Source of the DNA: Halomonas sp. M4R1S46
GTDB taxonomy: Bacteria; Pseudomonadota; Gammaproteobacteria; Pseudomonadales; Halomonadaceae
Direction: 5' to 3'
Assembly (NCBI RefSeq): GCF_025725685.1
Contig: NZ_CP107008.1
Coordinates: 3,038,001 to 3,102,000, forward strand
Length of the DNA stretch: 64,000 bases
The notes beneath the pieces were generated by a model. That model did no database searches. It saw nothing but the letters and a program-made list of their open reading frames with translations, and was not told where the DNA came from. Every line of letters starts with the position of its first letter. Position 1 is the first letter of the stretch. A program made the position numbers and the translations under genes. Shown here one piece after another: positions 24,569-32,866 of the stretch.

Positions 24569-25909
24569 CTACCTGCCCTGCATCGGAACAACATTGCTGC
24601 CAGGATTTTGGGCTACCCGGTCGGCTACCAACTCGCCCCACCGCTTCCACACATCGACTTGAGCCGGCCAACGGGCGGCGTGGTTGTATGTAGCCACCAG
24701 CTTGGGCGGGGCATGGGCCAGCATCTGCTCCACGAGCAATGGCTCGGCCAGCAGATCCTCCGTCCAACGGGTCGCGGCGCTACGCCGAAGATCGTGCACC
24801 GTGAAGGGGGGCAAGTGGTAAAGGGGGGCGGTCGTGTCGTGTTCCTTTCGACTCCGACCCTGCAGCCGAGCCACGACGGTCGACAGGCTGTCGGGATGCA
24901 CGGGCTTGCCGGAATCACTGACTGACGGGAACACAAACTGGCTGTCCGTATGCTGGCGCTGTTCGGCCAGGATCTCCAGCGCCAGTGGGGTGAGATACAC
25001 GCGATGTGCCCGGCGCGATTTCGCACGCTCGGCGGGAATGGTCCAGGTATCGCGCTTGATCTCTTCCCAACGCATCAACGCAGCCTCCGAGCGGCGACAC
25101 CCGGTAAGGATCAACAACCGCAGAACGTTAGCGGTGGTCGCCGACATCCACGCCGTAGAGGCTAGCCCCTCGGGTCTGTGTCGCGCGTCTTCGAGGGCCT
25201 GCCATAGGGCGCGAAGCTCCGGCAGGGAAAGATGGCGGTTGCGTGGAGTGCCACCGCTGGCGCCCACCTTGGCCGGCGTCAGATTGGCAATGGGGTTCTC
25301 CTCGACCTGCTCTCGGTCCTCGCAGTAATCCAGCAGCCCGCGCAGCAGGTTCAGGCAATGGCGGCCCTCCACCGGCGCCTTAGCTACCACGTCCTCCAAG
25401 ACCTCGATGACCTGGCGTCGGGTTACGTCTCGCACGTAAGCGTCGGCCAGACGGGGAGCCAGGTGGCGGCGCCAGCGCCCCTTGTGCTGCCCCACGGTCT
25501 TGGGGGTCGGCAGCCGCTTGCCGCGGCCCGGCGTTTGCTCATAGAAGACGATCCAGCGTTCGAAGGCATGACCCATGGTCCAAGCCGCTTCGTTGCGGGC
25601 TTTCTCGGCTTTCCGATGCTTGCGCGGGTCGATTCCTTTCTCTACCAGCTTCGCGGCGTCGCGGTGCTTCTCGCGCGCTTCTGCCAGAGACATGCCCGGA
25701 TAACGGCCCAGCGCCATCTCCACCGCATTACCCGCCAACCGAAAGCGGAATACCCATGTCTTAGCCTCGCGTGTGGTGCGGGCCTCGAGCGCCAGCCCAC
25801 CAATGCCACGGTTGCTCACGGCGCGACGTGCCTTGTTCCTGCCCTCGGGGAGCATGAACGCGGCAACCTGACGGTCCGTAGTGATGGGATTCTGAGATTT
25901 CCCTGCCAT
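24569..25909 (-). CDS. int: Tyrosine recombinase/integrase (P4 type)
   Basis: A 446-residue integrase. The N-terminal arm-binding domain shows LEARTTREAKTWVFRFRLAG and LGRYPGMSLAEAREK. The catalytic residues are Arg272 (TGCRRSE), His372 and Arg375 (VHDLRR), His399 (LAHAP) and Tyr408 (ATYNH). It recombines the 45-bp site in tRNA-Arg. The ATG at 25909 has GGGAGGG upstream. A longer open frame exists but would translate the 12-bp repeats as WGRMWGRN, so it is rejected. The arm-like repeats lie 40-64 bp upstream of the start, so Int binding could repress its own promoter. Confidence 0.93.
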   Translation of the reverse strand: MAGKSQNPITTDRQVAAFMLPEGRNKARRAVSNRGIGGLALEARTTREAKTWVFRFRLAGNAVEMALGRYPGMSLAEAREKHRDAAKLVEKGIDPRKHRKAEKARNEAAWTMGHAFERWIVFYEQTPGRGKRLPTPKTVGQHKGRWRRHLAPRLADAYVRDVTRRQVIEVLEDVVAKAPVEGRHCLNLLRGLLDYCEDREQVEENPIANLTPAKVGASGGTPRNRHLSLPELRALWQALEDARHRPEGLASTAWMSATTANVLRLLILTGCRRSEAALMRWEEIKRDTWTIPAERAKSRRAHRVYLTPLALEILAEQRQHTDSQFVFPSVSDSGKPVHPDSLSTVVARLQGRSRKEHDTTAPLYHLPPFTVHDLRRSAATRWTEDLLAEPLLVEQMLAHAPPKLVATYNHAARWPAQVDVWKRWGELVADRVAQNPGSNVVPMQGR

Positions 25910-25948
25910 GCGCCCTCCCGTGTCCTGTCCGGGGCCGCAATCGGCGTT

Positions 25949-25973
25949 GCGCCCCCACATGCGCCCCCACATG
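25949..25973 (+). repeat. Tandem 12-bp repeats near attR (probable integrase arm sites)
   Basis: Two copies of GCGCCCCCACAT in the same orientation as those at 18750-18774 are followed by a similar ACAC-GTATAGG tail. They lie just upstream of int. Confidence 0.75.
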
Positions 25974-26060
25974 AAACACAGTATAGGGTGGTACAGCATG
26001 AGACACAAAAGGACATATTTATCACATAACAAACTGATTTACGGTGGAATTACTGAACAG

Positions 26061-26090
26061 ATCCGAACAAGTCCAAACAAATCCAAACCG
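26061..26090 (+). repeat. Three 10-bp direct repeats beside attR
   Basis: ATCCGAACAA, GTCCAAACAA and ATCCAAACCG are contiguous with an exact 10-bp period, so they lie on one helical face 12 bp from attR. They may be Int- or AlpA-binding sites. They are not seen near attL. Confidence 0.65.
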
Positions 26091-26102
26091 CCTATCATAG
26101 TG

Positions 26103-26147
26103 CTCCTAAGCGGCAGGTCGCAGGTTCGAATCCTGCAGAGGGCGCCA
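26103..26147 (+). repeat. attR, 45-bp direct repeat
   Basis: An exact copy of the tRNA-Arg 3' end (18649-18693), marking the right end of the element. It cannot make a tRNA alone because the 5' half is missing. Confidence 0.95.
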
Positions 26148-26155
26148 TCTTTCCC

Positions 26156-28120
26156 TCAGGCCAGCGCCGGATGGACCACCACCCGATCCCGTCCCTGGCG
26201 CTTGGCCGCATAGCTGGCGGCGTCGGCGCGCCCGATCACCTCGGCGATGCGCTGGTCCGTCTCCTCGAGGCTGGCCACCCCGAGGCTCAAGGTGACCCGG
26301 TATTCCTGCCCCCGATGTCTCACGATGATATCGCGCACCGCCTCACGCAACGACTCGGCGATCCTCGACGCCTGGGCGTGGGTGCAGCTGGGCAGCAGGA
26401 CGGCGAACTCGTCGCCGCCCTGGCGGGCCACATGGTCACTCTGCCGCACCTCCCGGGCCACCACCTGGGCGATGCGGCGCAGCATCTCGTCGCCCAGGGC
26501 ATGCCCGCCCTGGTCATTGATGGGCTTGAAGTGATCCAGGTCGAAGAGGATCAGCACCGAGGACGTGCCGGTCTTGCGGCAATCGGCCAGGGCCTCCTCG
26601 AGACGGCGCTCGAAGCCGCGACGGTTGAGCAGGCCGGTCAGCGGGTCATGCTCGGCCTCCCACTGGCGCAGGGCCTCTTCCTCGCGGCGCTCGGTGATAT
26701 CCTTCACCGTGCCCACGAAGCCGAGGGCCTTCCCATCGGTCGTCACCCGGCTGGCATGGACCTCCAGCCACAGCAGGTCGCCGCCCTTGCGGTAGTAGCG
26801 AAACTGCTGGAGGAAGTCCTCACCGCTCACCATGCTGTAATGCCACAGGTCCAGGGCGGACTGGCGATCGTCGCGATGGATATGTCCCAGCCACTCCCCC
26901 CGACGCTGCTGGGCCTCGACAGGGCCGGTCAGCTCGACCAGGGCGGGGTTCATGAAGGCGATGTTGCCCGCCGTATCGGTCACGAACATCCCCACGGGCG
27001 ACGAGGCCAGGATGGCATCGAGGAAGGCCTGGCGATCCTTGAGCTGTGCCAGGGCCTTGCCGCGTTCCACCTCGACGCGATTGAAGGTATCGGCGACCCG
27101 GCGGAGCTCCTGCATCCGGGTGGACAGCGCCACCCGGCTTCGCCGGCCTTCCCCCACGGCCGCGATCTGGCGCTCGAGTTGGAAGAGGGGACGCAGCGCG
27201 AGCCACAGTAGCCAGCTCATCAGCGGCAGCATCAGGGCCGCGACCAGCAGGGCCTTCCCGCCCAGGCGCTCCAGCCAGCGCTGGAGGGGGGCCATCACCT
27301 GATCACGCGGCAAGGCGACGCCAACGACCCAGTCGGCGGGCCAGATCTGGCGGTAGGCGTGGTAGGCGTCGCCCCCGGACAGCAACGGCCCCTGGCCCTC
27401 CCCTTCCCAGCCGTCGAGGGCCAGATCCAGCAGCGGATTGAACGCCGCGCCCGGCACGTCGGTAAAGATGTGCTCCCTATCGGGATGGGAGAGGAAGGTG
27501 CCGGAGGCGCTGATCACCGTCGCGAAGCCCTCCTGCCCCAGTCGCAGTCGATCCAGCCGCCCGGAGAGACCGCTGTCCAACCTGACGATCCCGCCCACGA
27601 GCCCCTGGAAGCGCCCTGCCTCGTCCAGCCGTGGCACCGCGAACAGCACCTGGGGCGCTCCACTCGCCTTGCCCCGGATGGGCTCGCTGACATGCGGACG
27701 CCGGAAGGCCCGCACGCTACGGAAGTAGTCGCGGTCGGCGATCTCGACGCCCCGGAGCCGGCGGCGATGGGGCCAGGCGGCCTGGATGGCCCCCTCGGCA
27801 TCGGCCACCAGCAGGCCATCGAACCACTCCAGCAGGGCGTCATTGCCCCGCAGCGCGTCGCCGAGCCGGGACGCCCCCTGCCGCTGCTGTGCCTGGAGGC
27901 TCCCTGCCAGTCGCTGCAGGGCCTGCAGACGGGTCTCGACCTGATCCGTCAGCTCATCGGCGATCAGGCGCGCCTCGTAACGCAGATGGGCCCGGTTGGA
28001 CGCCTCGAGCAGCGACTCTCCCGACTGCCAGCCGAAGCCGAGCAGCAGGGCCAGGACCACCAGCCAGGTCATGACCAGTCCCGACAGCAGGCGTCCCTTC
28101 AGTGAAAGCAGCTTATTCAT
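26156..28120 (-). CDS. Membrane-bound diguanylate cyclase with Cache, PAS and GGDEF domains
   Basis: A 654-residue protein. Two membrane helices (about 10-33 and 275-300) flank a periplasmic Cache-type sensor region (IADRDYFRSVRAFRRPHVSE, GFATVISASGTFLSHPD). A HAMP-like segment, a PAS domain (FLDAILASSPVGMFVTD, then the PAC part FVGTVKDITERREEE) and a GGDEF domain follow. The active site is GGDEF at 568-572, with an RQSD inhibitory site nine residues before it. It should make cyclic di-GMP in response to an outside signal. Its stop codon is 9 bp from attR, convergent with the tRNA, so the element landed beside it without damage. Confidence 0.92.
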   Translation of the reverse strand: MNKLLSLKGRLLSGLVMTWLVVLALLLGFGWQSGESLLEASNRAHLRYEARLIADELTDQVETRLQALQRLAGSLQAQQRQGASRLGDALRGNDALLEWFDGLLVADAEGAIQAAWPHRRRLRGVEIADRDYFRSVRAFRRPHVSEPIRGKASGAPQVLFAVPRLDEAGRFQGLVGGIVRLDSGLSGRLDRLRLGQEGFATVISASGTFLSHPDREHIFTDVPGAAFNPLLDLALDGWEGEGQGPLLSGGDAYHAYRQIWPADWVVGVALPRDQVMAPLQRWLERLGGKALLVAALMLPLMSWLLWLALRPLFQLERQIAAVGEGRRSRVALSTRMQELRRVADTFNRVEVERGKALAQLKDRQAFLDAILASSPVGMFVTDTAGNIAFMNPALVELTGPVEAQQRRGEWLGHIHRDDRQSALDLWHYSMVSGEDFLQQFRYYRKGGDLLWLEVHASRVTTDGKALGFVGTVKDITERREEEALRQWEAEHDPLTGLLNRRGFERRLEEALADCRKTGTSSVLILFDLDHFKPINDQGGHALGDEMLRRIAQVVAREVRQSDHVARQGGDEFAVLLPSCTHAQASRIAESLREAVRDIIVRHRGQEYRVTLSLGVASLEETDQRIAEVIGRADAASYAAKRQGRDRVVVHPALA

Positions 28121-28636
28121 TCATGTGCGTGGCGGGGTGTAAAAGCACGCGCCACCTCGGGGCCAGGGGGTACCATGAATCTATCAGTCCTTGCTGATCC
28201 TAACATCCCCGTAGCATGGCCGAATCGCCAGGGTTGTGTCGCCCACCTGCCGGGCGGTGGCGATGACGCCCCTGGCCAGGGCGAACATCGTACGCCATGG
28301 ATCGCATATGTCTGACGCTTCCCCGCTCCCTGACGGGTGACGCCCGGCACCGACTGACATGCCTTGACCCTCCAGAGGCTCGCCGAGAGCCTTGCGGGTC
28401 GAACCTCGCGGGTCGAGCCTCGTCGGCTGGGCGACAGCGAGAGACTCCATGCCTGCGGACGTAGGGATCGCACCCCACCCCATCGTCGACGATCAACGGC
28501 GGCCGACCACGCCCGCGGCATCACATTTCGGACACACCTGCGACACCCCCGTTGTAAGGAGGGCAATGGTGGAGGCACTAAGCAATCAGGACCCGTCAAC
28601 GGGTCCCGGATCCCCCCACCGACCGAAAGGTGCCTC
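28121..28636. other. 516-bp intergenic region with no convincing gene
   Basis: It lies between the divergent diguanylate cyclase and small coiled-coil genes. Frames here have third-position composition unlike the neighbours. A short GCGGGTCGARCCTCG direct repeat is seen near 28393-28424. It may contain promoters, a long leader or an unrecognised RNA. Confidence 0.4.
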
Positions 28637-28855
28637 ATGAACATCAAGACTCTGACTGCCGGCTTACTGGCCATGCTGATGATGGGCGGTGCCGCTTATG
28701 CCATGGACTCGGCTGCCATCGAGAAACACATGGAGGAGATCAACCAGAAGGCGGAAGCGGCCGCCGACGAGGATCGCGTCGACGCCCTGGAACAGCAGGT
28801 CCAGGAGCTGCAGGAGCTGATCCAGATGATGCTGGAGGAACAGCAGGCCAGCTGA
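28637..28855 (+). CDS. Small exported coiled-coil protein
   Basis: A 72-residue protein: signal peptide (LTAGLLAMLMMGGAAYAM), then an acidic heptad-rich helix (VDALEQQVQELQELIQMMLE). AAAGG precedes the ATG. It resembles small periplasmic coiled-coil proteins of unknown role. It may form homomers or bind a partner. A terminator follows. Confidence 0.75.
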   Translation: MNIKTLTAGLLAMLMMGGAAYAMDSAAIEKHMEEINQKAEAAADEDRVDALEQQVQELQELIQMMLEEQQAS

Positions 28856-28880
28856 GCCGGCGCTGGTGGCACGGCCCTCC

Positions 28881-28910
28881 GCGGGGCCCGCTCGGGCGGG
28901 CCCCGCTTTT
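28881..28910. terminator. Bidirectional terminator hairpin
   Basis: GC-rich arms (GCGGGGCCCGC / GCGGGCCCCGC) are followed by TTTT on the plus strand. It lies between two convergent genes. Confidence 0.8.
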
Positions 28911-28930
28911 CCGAGTGCCGCGCTTGGCGG

Positions 28931-29992
28931 TCAGCGGCTGCGTTCGACACGCAGCTCGTAGTTGTTGACCCCGGAGTGGGCCGAGCCGAACTTCTGGCCC
29001 TGGACGCGGATCCGGTAGCGCCCCGGCGACAGCGTGGTCTCGAGGTCCACGTCGCCATCGAAGCCCTGACCGGCGCCTTCGGCCACGACCCGGCCGGAGG
29101 CGTCCAGCACCTCGAGGGCGATGCGGTAGGTGTCCTCGTAGCCCGTCGGATAGGTGGAGGTGGTGATCGCCACGCGACCCCGCTCGGCCATCTCGAAGGT
29201 CAGCACCTCGCCCCGGGCGCGGATCTTCACGTCGGTGACGATGGTCTCGTAGCCCTGTTGTGAGGCGGGCTGAGCCGCCGGCTCGTCCTCGGCCCGATCG
29301 CGCGTTGCCTGGGAGGCCGCGGCACCGGTCGCCGTGGCCGACGCGCCGGCGGCGGCCGAGGTCGATGCCGCCGCGGTGGCCGCGGCATCGCCGGCCTCCG
29401 CAGCCGTCTCCGTCGAACCGCCCAGGGTGGCCACGGCGTCATCGCCCCTCACGAACACCGAGCGAGCCCCCTCGCGCTTGTCGCCGGTGAAGAAGATGCC
29501 CTCGCCGTCGCTGACGCCCTCCGCCAGGCGCTGTCCCTGCGCGTCGAGGCCCACGATGTCGATGGAATAGCCATCCCCGGCCTTGCCGCGGGTGCCGAAG
29601 CGCTGGGCCTCCACGCGCAGCACATAGTCACCGGGCTCGAGGCGCTGGCGCAACGCCAGGCCGCCGTTCTGCCCCAGCGCCTCGCGGCGGGCGATCACCC
29701 GCCCCTGGGCGTCCTCGAGGACGGCGGCGATGCGGTAGTCCTCGGAGTAACCGGCGGTGACCTCGCTCTCGAAGAGGTAGGTCCCGGCCTCGGTCACGGA
29801 GAAGTCGTGGGCGTTGGCGCCGCCGAACAGGAAGCGGCGGCTGTGGGCATCGGTCTCGGCCTGGAAGAAGCCGGTCAGGTCGAGCTGACGCCCCTCCTCG
29901 CGGAATCGCTCCTCCATCACGCTGTCGGCGGCGACCGGCGCGGCCGCCAGGGTCAGCGCCAGCAGGCCGGCCGTCACTATCGGCTGTTTCAT
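28931..29992 (-). CDS. Exported protein with two PPC-like beta domains and an Ala/Thr linker
   Basis: A 353-residue protein. The signal peptide is PIVTAGLLALTLAAAPVAA. Two related beta-sandwich modules, about 62-148 and 255-350, share the pattern YRIA(V/L)...LDA.GRV, then L.PG.Y..RV..Q.FG, as in bacterial pre-peptidase C-terminal-like domains. A low-complexity Ala/Thr/Ser linker (about 193-240) joins them. No enzyme motif is visible. The start at 29992 has GAGG upstream. It is probably a periplasmic or surface binding protein. It lies downstream of the porin, which ends in its own terminator. Confidence 0.7.
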   Translation of the reverse strand: MKQPIVTAGLLALTLAAAPVAADSVMEERFREEGRQLDLTGFFQAETDAHSRRFLFGGANAHDFSVTEAGTYLFESEVTAGYSEDYRIAAVLEDAQGRVIARREALGQNGGLALRQRLEPGDYVLRVEAQRFGTRGKAGDGYSIDIVGLDAQGQRLAEGVSDGEGIFFTGDKREGARSVFVRGDDAVATLGGSTETAAEAGDAAATAAASTSAAAGASATATGAAASQATRDRAEDEPAAQPASQQGYETIVTDVKIRARGEVLTFEMAERGRVAITTSTYPTGYEDTYRIALEVLDASGRVVAEGAGQGFDGDVDLETTLSPGRYRIRVQGQKFGSAHSGVNNYELRVERSR

Positions 29993-30023
29993 GGAACCTC
30001 GCTTGCGTTCGTTCATGGCCAAT

Positions 30024-30050
30024 GAAAAAAGCCGATCCCGGGGGATCGGC
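30024..30050 (-). terminator. Intrinsic terminator of the porin gene
   Basis: On the minus strand GCCGATCC-CCCG-GGATCGGC is followed by TTTTTT, 45 bp after the porin stop. Confidence 0.9.
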
Positions 30051-30094
30051 TTTCGTTGTTCTACCCTTGTCGCAGGATACACCCGCGGTCGGGC

Positions 30095-31222
30095 TTAGAA
30101 CAGGTAGGTCACACCCACGGCGCCGCCGTCACCTTCGTCGTCTTCGCGATCGTACATGGCCACTTCGGCCCAGGTGTACATGGCGTCGGAGATGTTGTAG
30201 GTGCCACCGACGATGACCTCGTTGTAGCTGTCGTCGTTTTCCTCGTTCGGGAAGTCGCCACTGGTGGCGGCATCCTCGAAGGTGGTGCCGAAGTCGTCAC
30301 CACCCACATCGACGTACTGGTAGGCGGCGTAGATGTCGCCCATGCCGTAGCCGTAGCGGGCGCCCAGGCCGTAGAAGTTGACGTCGTCGAAGTTCTCGTT
30401 GTCGGCTTCGAAACGCTCGAGCTTCAGGGCCACGCGCAGGGTGTTCCAGGTGTACTGGCCGGTGATGCCGTACTGGTCGCCGGCTTCGAATTCGTTACCC
30501 GTTTCGCTGCCGGTAGCATCGTAGATGCCCAGGTCGTCGTAGACGGCGGCGATGGAGAAGCCACCCACGGTGTACTTGGCGCCACCGAAGAAGGACGCAT
30601 TGCTTTCGGTCTCAACGTTTTCAAAATCAACGCCACCCATGCCGTCATCGAAGGGCAGGACACCGCTCTCTTCCGCTTCACCCTTGTACTGGGTACCCAC
30701 GGCGAACTGCAGGCCACCGAAGGACGGCGAGGTGTAGGTCACCTTGTCGCCTTCGCGGTCGTCGGTGCCGTAGAAGTCGACGATCTCGCTGTTGGAGTCG
30801 GAGGCGTCGAAGAACTCGTTGTTGGTCAGCGGGTCCTGGATCCAGTCGTCGATCAGCGGATCGTAGGAACCGAGGCGGGCATCACCGAAGTTGCCCTTCA
30901 GGCCCACATAGGCCTGGTCGCCGGAATCGCGGCCGGCAACCTTCATCTCGTCGGCCTGGAAGTCGTCGAACTCGAGCTTCAGGTAGCCGGTCAGGCCGTC
31001 GTAGATGACGTGCTCGGCGGCGAAGCCGAAGGTGGAACCGTTGTCGAAGATCTGGTCGGCGTCGTCGTTGTCGCCGGAACCGGTGTCTTGGTTGACGTAG
31101 CCGATCTGGATGTTGCCGTACAGGTCGAGCTTGGTGCCGTCCTGGTTGTAGACGGTGGCGGCCTGGGCGCCGGAGGCGGCCATGGCACCGGCGATGGCAG
31201 TCGCTAACAGTGTCTTTTTCAT
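30095..31222 (-). CDS. Gram-negative outer-membrane porin
   Basis: A 375-residue protein with signal peptide MKKTLLATAIAGAMAASGAQA, then the classic porin start ATVYNQDGTKLDLYGNIQIG. The body is made of alternating beta strands with very acidic loops (GSGDNDDADQ, DREDDEGDG), and the C-terminal phenylalanine (VGVTYLF) is needed for assembly by Bam. A 16-strand trimeric general diffusion porin is expected. High Asp/Glu content fits a salt-adapted host. The ATG at 31222 has AAGGA at 8 nt. A leader of about 180 nt and a following terminator suggest a highly expressed single gene. Confidence 0.93.
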   Translation of the reverse strand: MKKTLLATAIAGAMAASGAQAATVYNQDGTKLDLYGNIQIGYVNQDTGSGDNDDADQIFDNGSTFGFAAEHVIYDGLTGYLKLEFDDFQADEMKVAGRDSGDQAYVGLKGNFGDARLGSYDPLIDDWIQDPLTNNEFFDASDSNSEIVDFYGTDDREGDKVTYTSPSFGGLQFAVGTQYKGEAEESGVLPFDDGMGGVDFENVETESNASFFGGAKYTVGGFSIAAVYDDLGIYDATGSETGNEFEAGDQYGITGQYTWNTLRVALKLERFEADNENFDDVNFYGLGARYGYGMGDIYAAYQYVDVGGDDFGTTFEDAATSGDFPNEENDDSYNEVIVGGTYNISDAMYTWAEVAMYDREDDEGDGGAVGVTYLF

Positions 31223-31701
31223 TGCGATAATCCTTTTGACTAGCTTGCTGTTTCGATCGTTGCTGCCTGCTCTTTGGTGAGTCAGTGCAGTTGGCATGCC
31301 GGTCTTGGTGCCGGTTCTCGTTGCTGCCCTGTCCCTCACGGGAGGTGGCAGTCAGCGAGCCTGACCACGGCAACGCCTTGTTATAGTCCAATGCTCGCAC
31401 GTGGAACTCTATACCGTGATTCGCGGGAGCGCAACAAGAAAAAAACACTGTTTTCCTTCGTCACAATCCCCGCTGGCGGCGATTTCCCCTACGATGGCGG
31501 CCAGGGCGCCCTCCCGGCGGACCTGCCGCCGCTACCGGGCCGGGATGTGGCACGCTCCGGGGCTCGAGGCCCCTGACGTCACCACAGACCGAAACGCATG
31601 GTAGCGATGAGCGGACTTATCATGCCCCGCTGATATGACGCTTTCAAGTCAGAGTGCGCTGAAAGCCGCTGCCGGCCCTCAACGCTCGGCAGGCGCCCGT
31701 C
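31223..31701. other. Porin upstream region
   Basis: A 479-bp gene-free stretch. It contains a probable porin promoter (separate entry) and a T-rich segment (TTTTTTTCTTG on the minus strand) upstream of it. Porin leaders in enterobacteria are targets of Hfq-dependent RNAs and OmpR; I do not see a recognisable box for either here. Confidence 0.5.
31408..31437 (-). promoter_or_regulatory. Candidate porin promoter
   Basis: On the minus strand TTGTTG and TATAGA are separated by 18 bp. This would start transcription about 180 nt before the porin ATG. TATAAC at about 31381-31386 is a second possible -10. Confidence 0.45.
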
Positions 31702-32751
31702 TCAGCGGGCGTTGTGGCGGGCCATCAGTTCGCCCAGCTTGCGCTGCAGGCGGCGGTCGTCGGGCTCGTCGACGGCCGGGTCGCTGCCGGCGGGGGCCGA
31801 CGGGGACGGCTCGGGACGCGCCGCGGACGTGGATGCGGCGCCGGGGGTCGGGGCCGCCTCGTTGGCGCGGGCGCGCGGCTTGGCGGCACGGCGCTTGCCG
31901 GCCTTGCCCCTGGGCGGGCGGTCGGCCTGGAGGCGCTCGAGCTTCTTGTGGGCGTGTTCGGCGGCGCCGGCATCGACCCGGCCAGCCGGTGCGCCGTCGA
32001 GATCGATGCGCTCGGCCCCCTCACGGACCGACTTGAGGTAGCGAGGCAGGTTGACGTAACAGGCCAGGGCACGCCTCACCAGCTTCTCCGGCCAGGGCTC
32101 CAGGGCGGCCAGGTCCTCGTGGATGCCGACCTTGAGGGGCCGCGTGTGGCCCTTGAAGAAGGCGGCCTCGTAGCGTCGATACCACTGCGCCAGCAGCGCC
32201 TGGGGAGACGGCGCCTCCGCGATGGGCAGGTCGGACTGGGGCGTCGTCGCGGGGGAGCCGGCGTCCGTGGCCGGCGCACCTGGCGCGGCAGCGGACGGTG
32301 AGGGGGCATCGGCCGTGTCGTGGGGCGCGTCGGACGGCGCGGCCGGCGAGGCCCGATGATGGCCGATGAGTGCGGAGAGCCCCCGGGCCTGGCGCCCCTG
32401 GCGCTGGAAGGCCGGTACCGGCTGGCCGCTGGCCAGGCGTTCCTGCAGGCGGTGATTGTGGTCTTCCAGCTCGCGGTTCTGTTCGTCGAGCTCGCGGTTC
32501 TCTTCCTCCAGCTCGAGTCGCGCGGCCTCCGCGTCGACCAGGCGCTGCTCGAGCGCTTCCAGCCGGCTCACCAGGGCCTGGCGCTGCGCCGCCTCCTCGC
32601 GCACCTCGGCCGCCAGCTCCGCATTGCGCGCCTCGAGACTGACGCGGCGCTGTTCCAGCTCGGCCAGTCGGGTGCGCAGCGCGTCCTGCTGCACGCGGGT
32701 CTCACGCAGTGCGCCCAGCAGGGCATCGGCGCGACCCTCGAGCGCCGCCAT
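31702..32751 (-). CDS. ProQ/FinO-domain protein with long N-terminal coiled coil
   Basis: About 349 residues from the ATG at 32751. The first 120 residues form a heptad coiled coil (LRTRLAELEQRRVSLEAR, ELDEQNRELEDHNHRLQE). A Pro/Ala/Ser linker follows, then a ProQ/FinO RNA-binding domain (WYRRYEAAFFKGHTRPLKVG, ALACYVNLPRYLKSV), and a Lys/Arg/Ala-rich tail. E. coli ProQ has the domain at its N terminus and no coiled coil. The ATG has no good ribosome-binding site; an in-frame TTG near 32780 with GGAGG is an alternative start. It is probably an RNA chaperone that may act as an oligomer. Confidence 0.75.
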   Translation of the reverse strand: MAALEGRADALLGALRETRVQQDALRTRLAELEQRRVSLEARNAELAAEVREEAAQRQALVSRLEALEQRLVDAEAARLELEEENRELDEQNRELEDHNHRLQERLASGQPVPAFQRQGRQARGLSALIGHHRASPAAPSDAPHDTADAPSPSAAAPGAPATDAGSPATTPQSDLPIAEAPSPQALLAQWYRRYEAAFFKGHTRPLKVGIHEDLAALEPWPEKLVRRALACYVNLPRYLKSVREGAERIDLDGAPAGRVDAGAAEHAHKKLERLQADRPPRGKAGKRRAAKPRARANEAAPTPGAASTSAARPEPSPSAPAGSDPAVDEPDDRRLQRKLGELMARHNAR

Positions 32752-32866
32752 CAGGCGAAATGGGCGTTCCTCGATCAACTCCTGATCCTCCAAGTGCACC
32801 TTGCCGAAGGGGCGGCGGCGGCCAGGGAGGAGCCCATGGCGCCGCGCCACCAATCGTCAGTCTGTG

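Larger units (their letters stand above)
18694..26147. mobile_element. Integrated satellite-like element at tRNA-Arg(CCU), about 7.45 kb
   Basis: The element is bounded by perfect 45-bp direct repeats of the tRNA 3' end. All its genes read leftward: integrase at the attR side, then an AlpA-type regulator, unknown genes, a primase-helicase-like replication protein, and two small genes near attL. The order int-alpA-...-rep and the size recall P4-like satellites and Gram-negative PICIs. No capsid, terminase, relaxase or obvious immunity repressor is present. Autonomous replication is suggested by iterons next to rep. Calling it a satellite is inference; a small integrative plasmid or a decayed remnant are alternatives. 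Confidence 0.88.

Noticed and set aside
25910..26032. N-terminal extension of the integrase
   Set aside because: It would translate the 12-bp repeats into WGRMWGRN. The ATG at 25909 has a good ribosome-binding site and starts the conserved part.
26103..26147. Second tRNA-Arg gene
   Set aside because: Only the 3' half is present. It is the attR copy and cannot fold as a tRNA.
28184..28483. 99-residue frame in the spacer downstream of the diguanylate cyclase start
   Set aside because: Amino-acid mix looks partly protein-like, but third-position GC is lower than in neighbouring genes and there is no ribosome-binding site or known motif.
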